From Pseudomonas lactis (GTDB lineage: Bacteria; Pseudomonadota; Gammaproteobacteria; Pseudomonadales; Pseudomonadaceae): a stretch of 64,000 nucleotides of DNA. The stretch covers positions 186,001 through 250,000 of the forward strand of contig NZ_JYLO01000011.1 in NCBI RefSeq assembly GCF_001439845.1, given 5' to 3'. Of the stretch, positions 9,106-17,024 are shown piece after piece; position 1 is the first letter of the stretch, and every line of letters begins with the position of its first letter. Made by a program: the position numbers and the translations under genes. Under the pieces are notes generated by a model. That model saw only the letters and a program-made list of their open reading frames with translations, did no database searches and was not told the origin of the DNA.

Positions 9106-10287
9106 ATGCAAAATCAAATCGGCGCACCCAAGCAGAAGCTCAGCTTCAGCGACCCCAAAGTGCGTGCGTGGCTGTTCCAGATCATCACGATCGTGGCGGT
9201 GGTCTCGCTGGGCTGGTACCTGTTCCATAACACCCAGACCAACCTGCAACACCGGGGCATCACCTCGGGTTTCGACTTTCTTGAGCGCAGTGCCGGCTTC
9301 GGCATCGCGCAGCACTTGATCGACTACACCGAATCGGACAGCTATGCCCGGGTGTTTGTCATCGGTCTGCTCAACACGTTGCTGGTGACCGTCATCGGTG
9401 TGGTGCTGGCAACCCTGCTCGGCTTCATCATCGGCGTGGCGCGCTTGTCGCCTAACTGGATGATCAACAAGCTGGCCACGGTGTACGTGGAGGTATTTCG
9501 CAACATTCCGCCGCTGCTGCAAATCCTGTTCTGGTACTTCGCGGTTTTCCTGACCATGCCAGGGCCGCGCAACAGCCATAACTTCGGTGACACCTTCTTT
9601 GTCAGCAGCCGTGGCCTGAACATGCCAGCAGCGCTGGCGGCCGATGGGTTCTGGCCGTTTGTGGCCAGCCTGGTGGTCGCCATCGTTGCCATCGTGCTGA
9701 TGACCCGCTGGGCCAACAAACGCTTTGAAGCGACCGGGGTTCCTTTCCATAAATTCTGGGCGGGCCTGGCGCTGCTGGTGGTGATCCCGACGCTGTGCGT
9801 GTTGGTCTTCGGCACGCCGCTGCATTGGGAAATGCCCAAGCTTGCTGGCTTCAACTTCGTCGGCGGCTGGGTGCTGATCCCGGAACTGCTGGCGTTGACC
9901 TTGGCGTTGACGGTGTACACCGCGGCGTTCATTGCCGAGATCGTGCGCTCGGGCATCAAGTCCGTCAGCCATGGCCAGACCGAAGCGGCACGCTCACTGG
10001 GCCTGCGCCCAGGGCCGACGCTGCGCAAGGTCATCATCCCGCAAGCGTTGCGCGTGATCATTCCGCCGCTGACCAGCCAATACCTGAACCTGGCGAAAAA
10101 CTCGTCGTTGGCCGCCGGTATCGGTTATCCGGAAATGGTTTCGCTGTTTGCCGGCACGGTGCTCAACCAGACCGGCCAGGCCATTGAAGTCATTGCCATC
10201 ACCATGAGCGTGTACCTGGCGATCAGCATCAGCATTTCTTTGCTGATGAACTGGTACAACAAGCGCATTGCGCTGATCGAGCGGTGA
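9106..10287 (+). CDS. aapQ: General L-amino acid ABC transporter permease AapQ
   Basis: A 393-residue inner-membrane permease of the HisM/GlnP type with about eight hydrophobic segments and a long periplasmic insert after the second helix (DFLERSAGFG region), as AapQ proteins have. The EAA loop near the C-terminus (EAARSLGLRPGPTLRKVIIP) is the contact site for the ATPase. It is the second gene of the aap operon, 72 bp after aapJ, and forms a heterodimer with AapM. Confidence 0.93.
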   Translation: MQNQIGAPKQKLSFSDPKVRAWLFQIITIVAVVSLGWYLFHNTQTNLQHRGITSGFDFLERSAGFGIAQHLIDYTESDSYARVFVIGLLNTLLVTVIGVVLATLLGFIIGVARLSPNWMINKLATVYVEVFRNIPPLLQILFWYFAVFLTMPGPRNSHNFGDTFFVSSRGLNMPAALAADGFWPFVASLVVAIVAIVLMTRWANKRFEATGVPFHKFWAGLALLVVIPTLCVLVFGTPLHWEMPKLAGFNFVGGWVLIPELLALTLALTVYTAAFIAEIVRSGIKSVSHGQTEAARSLGLRPGPTLRKVIIPQALRVIIPPLTSQYLNLAKNSSLAAGIGYPEMVSLFAGTVLNQTGQAIEVIAITMSVYLAISISISLLMNWYNKRIALIER

Positions 10288-10297
10288 GGACACACCC

Positions 10298-11395
10298 ATG
10301 ACTACGCATACGTTCAAACCTGACATGCCACCGCCGAGCAAAGTCTTCGGGCCGGTGGCCTGGATGCGCGCCAACTTGTTCTCGAGCTGGCTCAATACAC
10401 TGCTGACCTTGCTGGCGATCTACCTGGTGTACCTGGTGGTGCCGCCGATCCTGCACTGGGCCATCCTCGATGCCAACTGGGTGGGCACCACCCGCGCCGA
10501 CTGCACCAAGGAGGGCGCCTGCTGGGTGTTTATCCAACAGCGCTTCGGGCAGTTCATGTATGGCTATTACCCCGTCGACCTGCGCTGGCGCGTGGACATG
10601 ACGGTATGGCTGGCCATCGTGGGTGTGGCGCCGTTGTTCATCTCGCGTTTCCCTCGCAAGGCGATCTACGGCCTGGGCTTTCTGGTGTTGTACCCGATCA
10701 TCGCCTACTGCTTGCTGCACGGCGGCGTGTTCGGCCTGAGCAATGTGGCGACCAGCCAATGGGGCGGCCTGATGCTGACCCTGGTGATCGCCACTGTCGG
10801 CATCGCTGGCGCCTTGCCGCTGGGCATTGTGCTGGCGCTGGGGCGGCGTTCGAACATGCCGGCCATTCGGGTGGTCTGCGTGACCTTCATCGAGTTCTGG
10901 CGCGGCGTGCCGTTGATCACCGTGCTGTTCATGTCGTCGGTGATGCTGCCGCTGTTCCTGCCCGAGGGCATGAACTTCGACAAGCTGCTGCGGGCGCTGA
11001 TCGGTGTGATCCTGTTCCAGTCGGCCTATGTAGCCGAAGTGGTGCGCGGTGGTTTGCAGGCGATTCCCAAGGGGCAATACGAAGCCGCTGCGGCAATGGG
11101 CCTGGGCTACTGGCGCAGCATGGGCCTGGTGATTTTGCCGCAGGCCTTGAAGTTGGTGATCCCTGGGATCGTCAACACCTTCATTGCCCTGTTCAAGGAC
11201 ACCAGCCTTGTGATCATCATCGGCCTGTTCGACCTGCTCAACAGCGTCAAGCAAGCCGCCGCCGACCCCAAATGGTTGGGCATGGCCACTGAAGGCTACG
11301 TGTTCGCCGCTTTGGTGTTCTGGATTTTCTGTTTTGGTATGTCGCGCTATTCCATGCACCTGGAACGCAAGCTCGACACTGGCCACAAGCGTTAG
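10298..11395 (+). CDS. aapM: General L-amino acid ABC transporter permease AapM
   Basis: A 365-residue permease, partner of AapQ. It has several transmembrane helices and an extended N-terminal half. The EAA-type ATPase contact loop reads EAAAAMGLGYWRSMGLVILP. It begins 10 bp after aapQ, so translation is probably coupled. Together AapQ and AapM form the membrane channel of the importer. Confidence 0.93.
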   Translation: MTTHTFKPDMPPPSKVFGPVAWMRANLFSSWLNTLLTLLAIYLVYLVVPPILHWAILDANWVGTTRADCTKEGACWVFIQQRFGQFMYGYYPVDLRWRVDMTVWLAIVGVAPLFISRFPRKAIYGLGFLVLYPIIAYCLLHGGVFGLSNVATSQWGGLMLTLVIATVGIAGALPLGIVLALGRRSNMPAIRVVCVTFIEFWRGVPLITVLFMSSVMLPLFLPEGMNFDKLLRALIGVILFQSAYVAEVVRGGLQAIPKGQYEAAAAMGLGYWRSMGLVILPQALKLVIPGIVNTFIALFKDTSLVIIIGLFDLLNSVKQAAADPKWLGMATEGYVFAALVFWIFCFGMSRYSMHLERKLDTGHKR

Positions 11396-11405
11396 GAGTT
11401 TTTTG

Positions 11406-12170
11406 ATGAGCGAAGCAATCAAACAGCCTGTGAGCCCTGAAGGCATTATCCAGATGCAGGGCGTCAACAAGTGGTACGGCCAGTTCCACGTGTTGAAAGA
11501 CATCAATCTCAACGTCAAGCAGGGCGAGCGCATCGTGCTGTGCGGCCCGTCGGGCTCGGGCAAGTCCACCACCATCCGCTGCCTCAACCGTCTGGAAGAG
11601 CACCAGCAAGGCCGCATCGTGGTCGATGGCGTGGAGCTGACCAATGACCTCAAGCAGATCGAAGCGATCCGCCGTGAAGTGGGCATGGTGTTCCAGCACT
11701 TCAACCTGTTCCCGCATTTGACCATCTTGCAAAACTGCACGCTGGCGCCGATGTGGGTGCGCAAGATGCCCAAGCGCAAGGCCGAGGAAATTGCCATGCA
11801 CTACCTGGAGCGTGTGCGCATTCCGGAGCAGGCCCACAAGTTTCCGGGGCAACTGTCCGGCGGCCAGCAACAGCGTGTGGCCATCGCCCGTGCCTTGTGC
11901 ATGAAACCGAAAATCATGCTGTTCGACGAGCCGACCTCGGCACTCGACCCGGAAATGGTGAAAGAGGTTCTGGACACCATGATTGGCCTGGCCGAAGACG
12001 GCATGACCATGTTGTGCGTGACTCACGAAATGGGCTTTGCGCGCACCGTGGCCAACCGCGTGATCTTCATGGACAAGGGTGAGATCGTTGAACAGGCGGC
12101 GCCGAATGACTTTTTTGATAACCCGCAGAATGAGCGGACCCGGTTGTTCTTGAGCCAGATACTGCATTGA
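11406..12170 (+). CDS. aapP: General L-amino acid ABC transporter ATPase AapP
   Basis: A 254-residue ABC ATPase that powers amino-acid uptake through AapQM. Visible motifs are Walker A GPSGSGKST, the signature LSGGQQQR, Walker B IMLFDEPTSALDPE and the switch His in VTHEMGFA. The start at 11406 follows TTAGGAG at the end of aapM. It is the last gene of the operon; a REPIN follows about 60 bp downstream and no clear intrinsic terminator was seen before it. Confidence 0.94.
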   Translation: MSEAIKQPVSPEGIIQMQGVNKWYGQFHVLKDINLNVKQGERIVLCGPSGSGKSTTIRCLNRLEEHQQGRIVVDGVELTNDLKQIEAIRREVGMVFQHFNLFPHLTILQNCTLAPMWVRKMPKRKAEEIAMHYLERVRIPEQAHKFPGQLSGGQQQRVAIARALCMKPKIMLFDEPTSALDPEMVKEVLDTMIGLAEDGMTMLCVTHEMGFARTVANRVIFMDKGEIVEQAAPNDFFDNPQNERTRLFLSQILH

Positions 12171-12228
12171 TGGAGCGTTAAAAAATAAACCCGGCCTGGT
12201 AGCCTAATGCCGTTCAGTCAAGGATTTT

Positions 12229-12328
12229 TGTAGGAGCGAGCTTGCTCGCGAGAAACTCACAGGCGCCGCGTTCAATCAGGAAACACGCGTTCTCGTTGAC
12301 GTTTTTCGCGAGCAAGCTCGCTCCTACA
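12229..12328. repeat. REPIN (inverted pair of GTAGGAGCGAGCTTGCTCGCGA-type REPs)
   Basis: Two inverted copies of a REP with core TGTAGGAGCGAGCTTGCTCG, one at each end, separated by a short spacer. The same unit recurs at 38428, 49365 and 51921. In Pseudomonas such pairs are known as REPINs, moved by RAYT transposases encoded elsewhere. It sits between the convergent aapP and mqsA. Confidence 0.9.
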
Positions 12329-12337
12329 CGGCATGGT

Positions 12338-12826
12338 TCAGGAGGCTTGGGCCGCAAGTTGTTGCTCATCTTTTTCTATGAGCAGGCGATTGAGGTCATC
12401 GCCGACATTGAGCGCCTCGATCTCGGCTAGTAGATGCGGATGCTTATCCAGTAGGCGCATGAGTGTAAACAATGGTTCAGGAGGGAAAACCTCAGCCCTT
12501 TCGTAGCGAGAAAATGAATTTTGCCCACGCACAGTCAAAAGCTTCACTGCGTCCTTCTGAGTGAGATGCAGTTTGCGACGGATTCGCTTCATTTCGGCAG
12601 CGATGATTTTTCTGCCATCAATCAATAATTGGTCACTGGCGTCGGAATAACGCTCTGCGCTGTCATCGTCATGATCGAATTCGATTTCCTTACAGACCTG
12701 GCATTCCCAGCCCGCGATGTTTGGAATGTCGCGCATCATGCCGCGCGTGTTGATGGTGAAGGTGCGACCTTCGAAATGCTGCATTCCCTCATGGGCTCCG
12801 CAATTCACGCATTGTTGGGTTTTCAT
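12338..12826 (-). CDS. mqsA: MqsA-family antitoxin (zinc finger + HTH)
   Basis: A 162-residue antitoxin. The N-terminal zinc site has Cys6, Cys9, Cys42 and Cys45 (CVNC and CQVC). The C-terminal XRE-type helix-turn-helix holds the family hallmark QNSFSRYERAEVFPP at about residues 100-115. MqsA blocks MqsR and represses the operon. It is about 30 residues longer than E. coli MqsA (131), the extra part being a C-terminal acidic/helical tail. Its ATG overlaps the toxin stop codon (ATGA, 12823-12826), and AAGGAG lies upstream. The larger frame that starts at 12934 overlaps the toxin gene and is not used. Confidence 0.92.
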   Translation of the reverse strand: MKTQQCVNCGAHEGMQHFEGRTFTINTRGMMRDIPNIAGWECQVCKEIEFDHDDDSAERYSDASDQLLIDGRKIIAAEMKRIRRKLHLTQKDAVKLLTVRGQNSFSRYERAEVFPPEPLFTLMRLLDKHPHLLAEIEALNVGDDLNRLLIEKDEQQLAAQAS

Positions 12827-13134
12827 AAGGTTTTCTCCTTGAAGGAGATTACGGGAGCTCCACCGCTTGAGCGGTAAGTCACCTTGATGTAAATCTCCGT
12901 ACCGTACATTTTGATGAGATAGACGTCCTGCCATACCCGATGGTCTGAATAGGTTGTCATTGATTTGTACAACATTCGCTTTTCAAGGGCGCAGACCGCC
13001 AACCGCATCTGGCCGATACTCAATTCAAGTTGTCGAGCGCTCTCCCGCGCACTTGCCGTAAATGCTCCGTTGCCCAGCTGGATGACTTGCGCCTTGATCA
13101 GGGCCAAATCGTAATGAGGTGTGTACTTTTCCAT
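12823..13134 (-). CDS. mqsR: MqsR-family mRNA interferase toxin
   Basis: A 103-residue RNase toxin of the RelE/YoeB fold. The strongly conserved block YKSMTTYSDHRVWQDVY and the C-terminal SFKEK match E. coli MqsR. The residues equivalent to its catalytic Lys56, Gln68 and Tyr81 are present here as Lys57, Gln69 and Tyr82, so the toxin should be active. E. coli MqsR cuts mRNA mainly at GCU. As in E. coli, and unlike most type II systems, the toxin gene precedes the antitoxin gene and overlaps it by four bases. The palindrome at 13153-13173 lies just upstream. Confidence 0.92.
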   Translation of the reverse strand: MEKYTPHYDLALIKAQVIQLGNGAFTASARESARQLELSIGQMRLAVCALEKRMLYKSMTTYSDHRVWQDVYLIKMYGTEIYIKVTYRSSGGAPVISFKEKTL

Positions 13135-13152
13135 AAGACACCTGAGTCCAAT

Positions 13153-13173
13153 AATTACCCTCTAAGGGTAATT
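13153..13173. promoter_or_regulatory. Probable MqsA operator palindrome
   Basis: A perfect inverted repeat with nine-base arms (AATTACCCT and AGGGTAATT) around CTA. It lies about 19 bp upstream of the mqsR start codon. The inner ACCCT/AGGGT halves resemble the AACCT/AGGTT half-sites of the E. coli mqsRA operator, with changed outer bases. Its position suits repression by MqsA. Confidence 0.75.
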
Positions 13174-13252
13174 TTACCAATCGAAAATACTGCTCCTTTT
13201 CCTGCCTAAGAACCCTAGTGCGTTGCCTTTGTAGGCAACTCCGAATAGCCTG

Positions 13253-13277
13253 TAGGAAAATTCATCCTATGATTGGA
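13253..13277. promoter_or_regulatory. Candidate GntR operator
   Basis: The inverted repeat TAGGA-N7-TCCTA (13253-13269) overlaps a 13-bp near-palindrome TCCTATGATTGGA (13265-13277), 17-41 bp before the GntR start codon. Autoregulation through such short palindromes is usual in FadR/GntR regulators. This is inference from symmetry and position only. Confidence 0.4.
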
Positions 13278-13293
13278 CGAAAGCGCTAAACCC

Positions 13294-13953
13294 ATGACAG
13301 ACATCGCCCCGCTGATCAAACGCTCCCTGGTCGACCAGGCGCTGGAGCAACTGCGCCTGCGCATCTCCCAAGGCGTATGGGCCATCGGCGAGCGCCTGCC
13401 CACCGAGCCCGAGTTGTCCGCCGAGCTGGGGATCAGCCGGAACACCGTGCGTGAAGCCATGCGGGTATTGGCCTTTTCGGGCTTGATCGAAATTCGCCAG
13501 GGCGATGGCAGTTACCTGCGCTCGATGACCGACCCACTGGGCACAATGCGGGCGTTGTCCCATTGCACGCTGGAGCAGGCGCAGGAGACGCGCCAGATTC
13601 TGGAAGTGGAGGCCATCGGCCTGGCTGCATTGCGTCGTACCGAAGCGGACCTTGAGGCATTGCGCAAGGCGCTCGCTCTCAGCGCCGAGCGTTATCACGG
13701 CGACCTGGAGGCCTATATCAGCGCCGACCTGAAGTTCCACCAGCACGTGGTGGATGCGGCGCACAACCCGGCCTTGAGCGAGCTGTACCACTACTTCTCG
13801 GCCATTGTCGGCGCGCAGCTGCGCCAGACCCTGAACCGCTCACCGCGACGCCAGGCGGTGTTCGACCTGCATGGAGCGCTGCTCGATGCGGTGGAACAAC
13901 AAGACCCGGACCGCGCCAAATCCCTCTGCCGGCAGTTGATCAATGAACCCTGA
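13294..13953 (+). CDS. GntR family (FCD/FadR subfamily) transcriptional regulator
   Basis: A 219-residue regulator. Residues about 10-75 form a GntR winged helix (LPTEPELSAELGISRNTVRE). The C-terminal part is an all-helical FCD ligand domain with the metal-site pattern DLKFHQHVVDAAHN and a late His (DLHGALLDAV). It overlaps the next gene by 11 bp, so it most likely controls the transporter in response to a small organic acid or the transporter's substrate. I chose ATG 13294; a TTG at 13273 is in frame but would place the start inside the candidate operator. Confidence 0.88.
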   Translation: MTDIAPLIKRSLVDQALEQLRLRISQGVWAIGERLPTEPELSAELGISRNTVREAMRVLAFSGLIEIRQGDGSYLRSMTDPLGTMRALSHCTLEQAQETRQILEVEAIGLAALRRTEADLEALRKALALSAERYHGDLEAYISADLKFHQHVVDAAHNPALSELYHYFSAIVGAQLRQTLNRSPRRQAVFDLHGALLDAVEQQDPDRAKSLCRQLINEP

Positions 13954-15208
13954 AGCCCCACGCAAGACCGAACTCGAAGAACTGTTGATCGACGCCGAAG
14001 CTGACGACGACAGCGTGCAGCAGGCGCCGCCGAGCGTGGTTCGGCCATGGCTGCTGTTGCTGGGCCTGGTGTTGGTGGCCTTGAACCTGCGCCCGGCCTT
14101 GTCGAGCTTGTCGCCGTTACTGGCAGAGGTTTCGAGCAGTTTGGGCTTGTCCGCCGCCAAGGCCGGTTTGCTGACCACCTTGCCGGTGCTGTGCCTGGGC
14201 CTGTTCGCGCCCACCGCGCCGATGCTGGCACGGCGTTTTGGCGCCGAGCGCGTTGTGCTTGGCATCCTGCTGACCCTGGCCGCCGGGATCATCCTGCGCA
14301 GTTCGTTGGGTGAGGTGGGGTTGTTCCTCGGTAGCCTGGTTGCAGGGGCCAGCATCGGCATCATCGGTGTGTTGCTGCCGGGTATCGTCAAGCGCGACTT
14401 CGCCAGGCAGGCCGGTGCCATGACCGGTGTCTACACCATGGCGTTGTGCTTGGGCGCCGCCATGGCGGCCGGTGCCTCTGTGCCGCTGAGCCACGCCTTT
14501 GGCGACAGCTGGAAGATCGGCCTGGGCTTCTGGATCCTGCCGGCGCTGGTGGCGGCCCTGGTCTGGTTACCCCAGATTGGGCAGAAGCACGGCGCCCATC
14601 GTGTGGCCTATCGTGTGAAAGGGTTATTGCGCGATCCGTTGGCCTGGCAGGTCACCCTGTACATGGGCCTGCAATCGTCACTGGCCTACATCGTGTTCGG
14701 CTGGTTGCCGTCGATCCTGATCGGCCGTGGCCTGAGCGCGACCGAAGCCGGGTTGGCGCTGTCGGGCTCGATCATCGTGCAACTGCTCAGCTCCCTGGCC
14801 GCACCGTGGCTGGCCACGCGCGGCAAGGACCAGCGCCTGGCGATTGTGGTGGTGATGCTGCTGACCCTCGGCGGGCTGTTCGGTTGCCTGTATGCACCGC
14901 TGGAGGGCCTATGGGGTTGGGCGATTTTGCTCGGCCTGGGGCAGGGCGGCACCTTCAGCCTGGCGCTGACCCTGATCGTGTTGCGCTCGCGCGATTCCCA
15001 TGTGGCGGCCAACCTGTCGAGCATGGCCCAGGGCATCGGCTACACCCTGGCGTCGATGGGGCCGTTCGCGGTCGGCCTGGTGCATGACTGGACCGGCGGC
15101 TGGGCAGCCATTGGCTGGATCTTCGCTGTGATCGGCCTGGGGGCCATCATTGCCGGGCTGGGCGCCGGGCGTGCGCGCTATGTGCAGGTCACCAGCGAGA
15201 AGGTTTAG
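13943..15208 (+). CDS. CynX/NimT family MFS transporter
   Basis: A 421-residue inner-membrane transporter with about 12 hydrophobic helices after a 35-residue acidic N-terminal tail. The first helix pattern (LLGLVLVALNLRPALSSLSPLL) is the hallmark of the CynX/NimT group, which includes cyanate and nitroimidazole transporters. The real substrate cannot be told from sequence. It is translationally coupled to the GntR gene and overlaps by four bases the end of the convergent DUF1120 gene at 15205. Confidence 0.87.
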   Translation: MNPEAPRKTELEELLIDAEADDDSVQQAPPSVVRPWLLLLGLVLVALNLRPALSSLSPLLAEVSSSLGLSAAKAGLLTTLPVLCLGLFAPTAPMLARRFGAERVVLGILLTLAAGIILRSSLGEVGLFLGSLVAGASIGIIGVLLPGIVKRDFARQAGAMTGVYTMALCLGAAMAAGASVPLSHAFGDSWKIGLGFWILPALVAALVWLPQIGQKHGAHRVAYRVKGLLRDPLAWQVTLYMGLQSSLAYIVFGWLPSILIGRGLSATEAGLALSGSIIVQLLSSLAAPWLATRGKDQRLAIVVVMLLTLGGLFGCLYAPLEGLWGWAILLGLGQGGTFSLALTLIVLRSRDSHVAANLSSMAQGIGYTLASMGPFAVGLVHDWTGGWAAIGWIFAVIGLGAIIAGLGAGRARYVQVTSEKV

Positions 15209-15849
15209 AGATACACCACTTCCAGCGTGGCCGAGCCATCGAGCGGGGTTTCCACACTCAAATCCAGATTCTGGCGGGCATTGATCACGGTCTGCACCGT
15301 GACGTTGCCCCCCAGGGTACCGATGGCCGTGGGCCCGCTGACGCTGCCCTCCACGTCGGTAAACCCCAGGTAGCTTCGCGAGCCAATATCGATGGGGTTG
15401 AGATTGGAGGTGCGCCACGCCAGGCCACCGGTGGTGGACTCGGTGCCGTATACCTGCGCGGTGTTGCTGGCCTGGGTTTGCCGCGGGTCGAAGGTCATGG
15501 AGTAAACCCCCAGGCGGTTGCCGCTGCTATCAAACCCCAGCCCGTAGTAAATCTCGCTGTTGACCATGGCCGAGCCGTCGCGGTTGTCGCGCATGCGAAG
15601 GGCGTAGCGGACGGGGCCATTGCAGGCGATGCCGATATGCAGCGTCTTCAGGGGCAGGCGCGTGGCGGTCTCCAGGTTCAGGTCTTGTTGGGCAATCTTG
15701 CCGTAGTCGATCAGGCCACCGCTGGAAAGCTGCGGCAAGCAGGCGGCGGGGACGATCAGTCCGTGGACGCTCAGGTCCACTGTCGAGGCGGCCAGCACCG
15801 AGGGCGCGCAGGCCAGTAACACCAGGCTGGAAAGGATGCGGGTTTTCAT
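15205..15849 (-). CDS. DUF1120/GltF-like fimbrial subunit (operon position 9)
   Basis: A 214-residue secreted protein. Residues 1-20 form a signal peptide ending VLAA. The mature N-terminus STVDLSVHGLIVPAACL has the alternating hydrophobics of a donor strand and the first Cys. An IDYG motif follows, then a second Cys (IACNG) about 38 residues later, and the chain ends in GSATLEVVYL with a penultimate Tyr. All of these are hallmarks of chaperone-usher subunits. The Asp-box region is degenerate (STTGGLAW). It is the last gene of the operon, placed after the usher and the two-domain protein. Confidence 0.82.
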   Translation of the reverse strand: MKTRILSSLVLLACAPSVLAASTVDLSVHGLIVPAACLPQLSSGGLIDYGKIAQQDLNLETATRLPLKTLHIGIACNGPVRYALRMRDNRDGSAMVNSEIYYGLGFDSSGNRLGVYSMTFDPRQTQASNTAQVYGTESTTGGLAWRTSNLNPIDIGSRSYLGFTDVEGSVSGPTAIGTLGGNVTVQTVINARQNLDLSVETPLDGSATLEVVYL

Positions 15850-15873
15850 GGGGCGGACTCCTTACAGGGGGGC

Positions 15874-17013
15874 TCAGGGGTAGACGATTTCGAGCGTGCC
15901 GGAACCGTTGATGTGCACCACGTCACGCAAGTCCAGGCTTTGCATCGGCGCCAGGTAAGTCTTGATGCGCATCGTGCCAGTCAGGGTTTGCAGGGCGACT
16001 GGCCCTGTGGTAACGCCGGTTTTGTCGGTAAAGCCCATGATGCTGTTGGCCGCCATGGGGATCTGCCGCGCGGTGGAACTGCTCCATGCCACGCCATTGC
16101 TGGTGGAGTCGGTGCGGTACAAGGTGGGGAAGGCATCGGCGCTGAATTCGGCCGGGTCGATGGTCAGGTAAAAGCGCCCGATCTTGTTGCGGCTGGCATC
16201 CAGGTCCAGGCCATAGGCCGTTTCATCGGTGCCGCCCGTGGCCGAGCCGTCGCGGTTGTCCTTCATGCGCAGGGCGAAGCGGATGGGCGCGTCGCAGGTC
16301 ACGCTCAGGTGCAGTGTGCGGGTGGGCAGCGGTGTTTCAGTGCTGGCGTTGAGGTCTTTGGCGTACAGAGTGCCGTAGTCCACCACGCCTTGGTCGGACA
16401 AGCTCGGCAGGCAGGCGATAGGCGCGAAGTGCGCGCGCAGTGTCAGCTCCCGGTAGCGTCCATGGTGTGCGCCGTACAGCATGCCGGAGACTTCCCAGGT
16501 GGTGGCATCGCGCACCTGGGTGGCGGCAGGGTCGGCCCAGGCACGCAGGCTCATTTGCAGTGCCAGGGTTTTACCGGTGAGCACCGTGCCCCGTTCGACC
16601 GGTGCGATGCCGTGGTCGGGTCGCCATTGCAGGACGCTGCCAGTGGCGACGGGCGCCTGCCCCACGGCGGGCAGCACCCCCAACTCGACCGCGCGGCCGT
16701 CGAGCAGGGCATTACTGACTTCAATGGCATAGCTGCCGTGCTCGGTAAACTGCCAGCGCTGCGGGCTGGCGGCTTGCGCACGGTAGAACAGGCTGAGGTC
16801 TTCGGCCTGGGGGCAACTGACGGTCACACTCAGTCGACGCTCGCCGAGCAGGCGTTGCGGTGCGCTGTCGCTTTGCGCCAAGCGGCTCATCAGGCCGAAA
16901 TCCAGCAACGGCTCACTGACGTTCAGTTGGCATTCTTCAAAAGCCTGGGCTGTGCCGGCGGCGCCGATCAACAGCCCCAGGCACAGTTGACGCAAACAGC
17001 TTGCAAGGGGCAT
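15874..17013 (-). CDS. Two-domain DUF1120 protein, candidate tip adhesin
   Basis: A 379-residue exported protein made of two pilin-like halves. After a signal peptide (residues 1-25, ending AQA) the first domain begins with CQLNVSEPLLDFG, with its second Cys in LSVTVSC. The C-terminal domain (about residues 185-379) is a DUF1120 unit with CLPSLSDQGVVDYG, a second Cys (VTCDA) and the terminal GSGTLEIVYP. Its Asp-box region is degenerate (STSNGVAW). The two-domain layout and the place directly after the usher gene suit a tip or adhesin subunit. I start at 17013, preceded by TGAGGA; a frame open to 17136 overlaps the usher gene. Confidence 0.78.
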   Translation of the reverse strand: MPLASCLRQLCLGLLIGAAGTAQAFEECQLNVSEPLLDFGLMSRLAQSDSAPQRLLGERRLSVTVSCPQAEDLSLFYRAQAASPQRWQFTEHGSYAIEVSNALLDGRAVELGVLPAVGQAPVATGSVLQWRPDHGIAPVERGTVLTGKTLALQMSLRAWADPAATQVRDATTWEVSGMLYGAHHGRYRELTLRAHFAPIACLPSLSDQGVVDYGTLYAKDLNASTETPLPTRTLHLSVTCDAPIRFALRMKDNRDGSATGGTDETAYGLDLDASRNKIGRFYLTIDPAEFSADAFPTLYRTDSTSNGVAWSSSTARQIPMAANSIMGFTDKTGVTTGPVALQTLTGTMRIKTYLAPMQSLDLRDVVHINGSGTLEIVYP

Positions 17014-17024
17014 GGCGGGAATCC

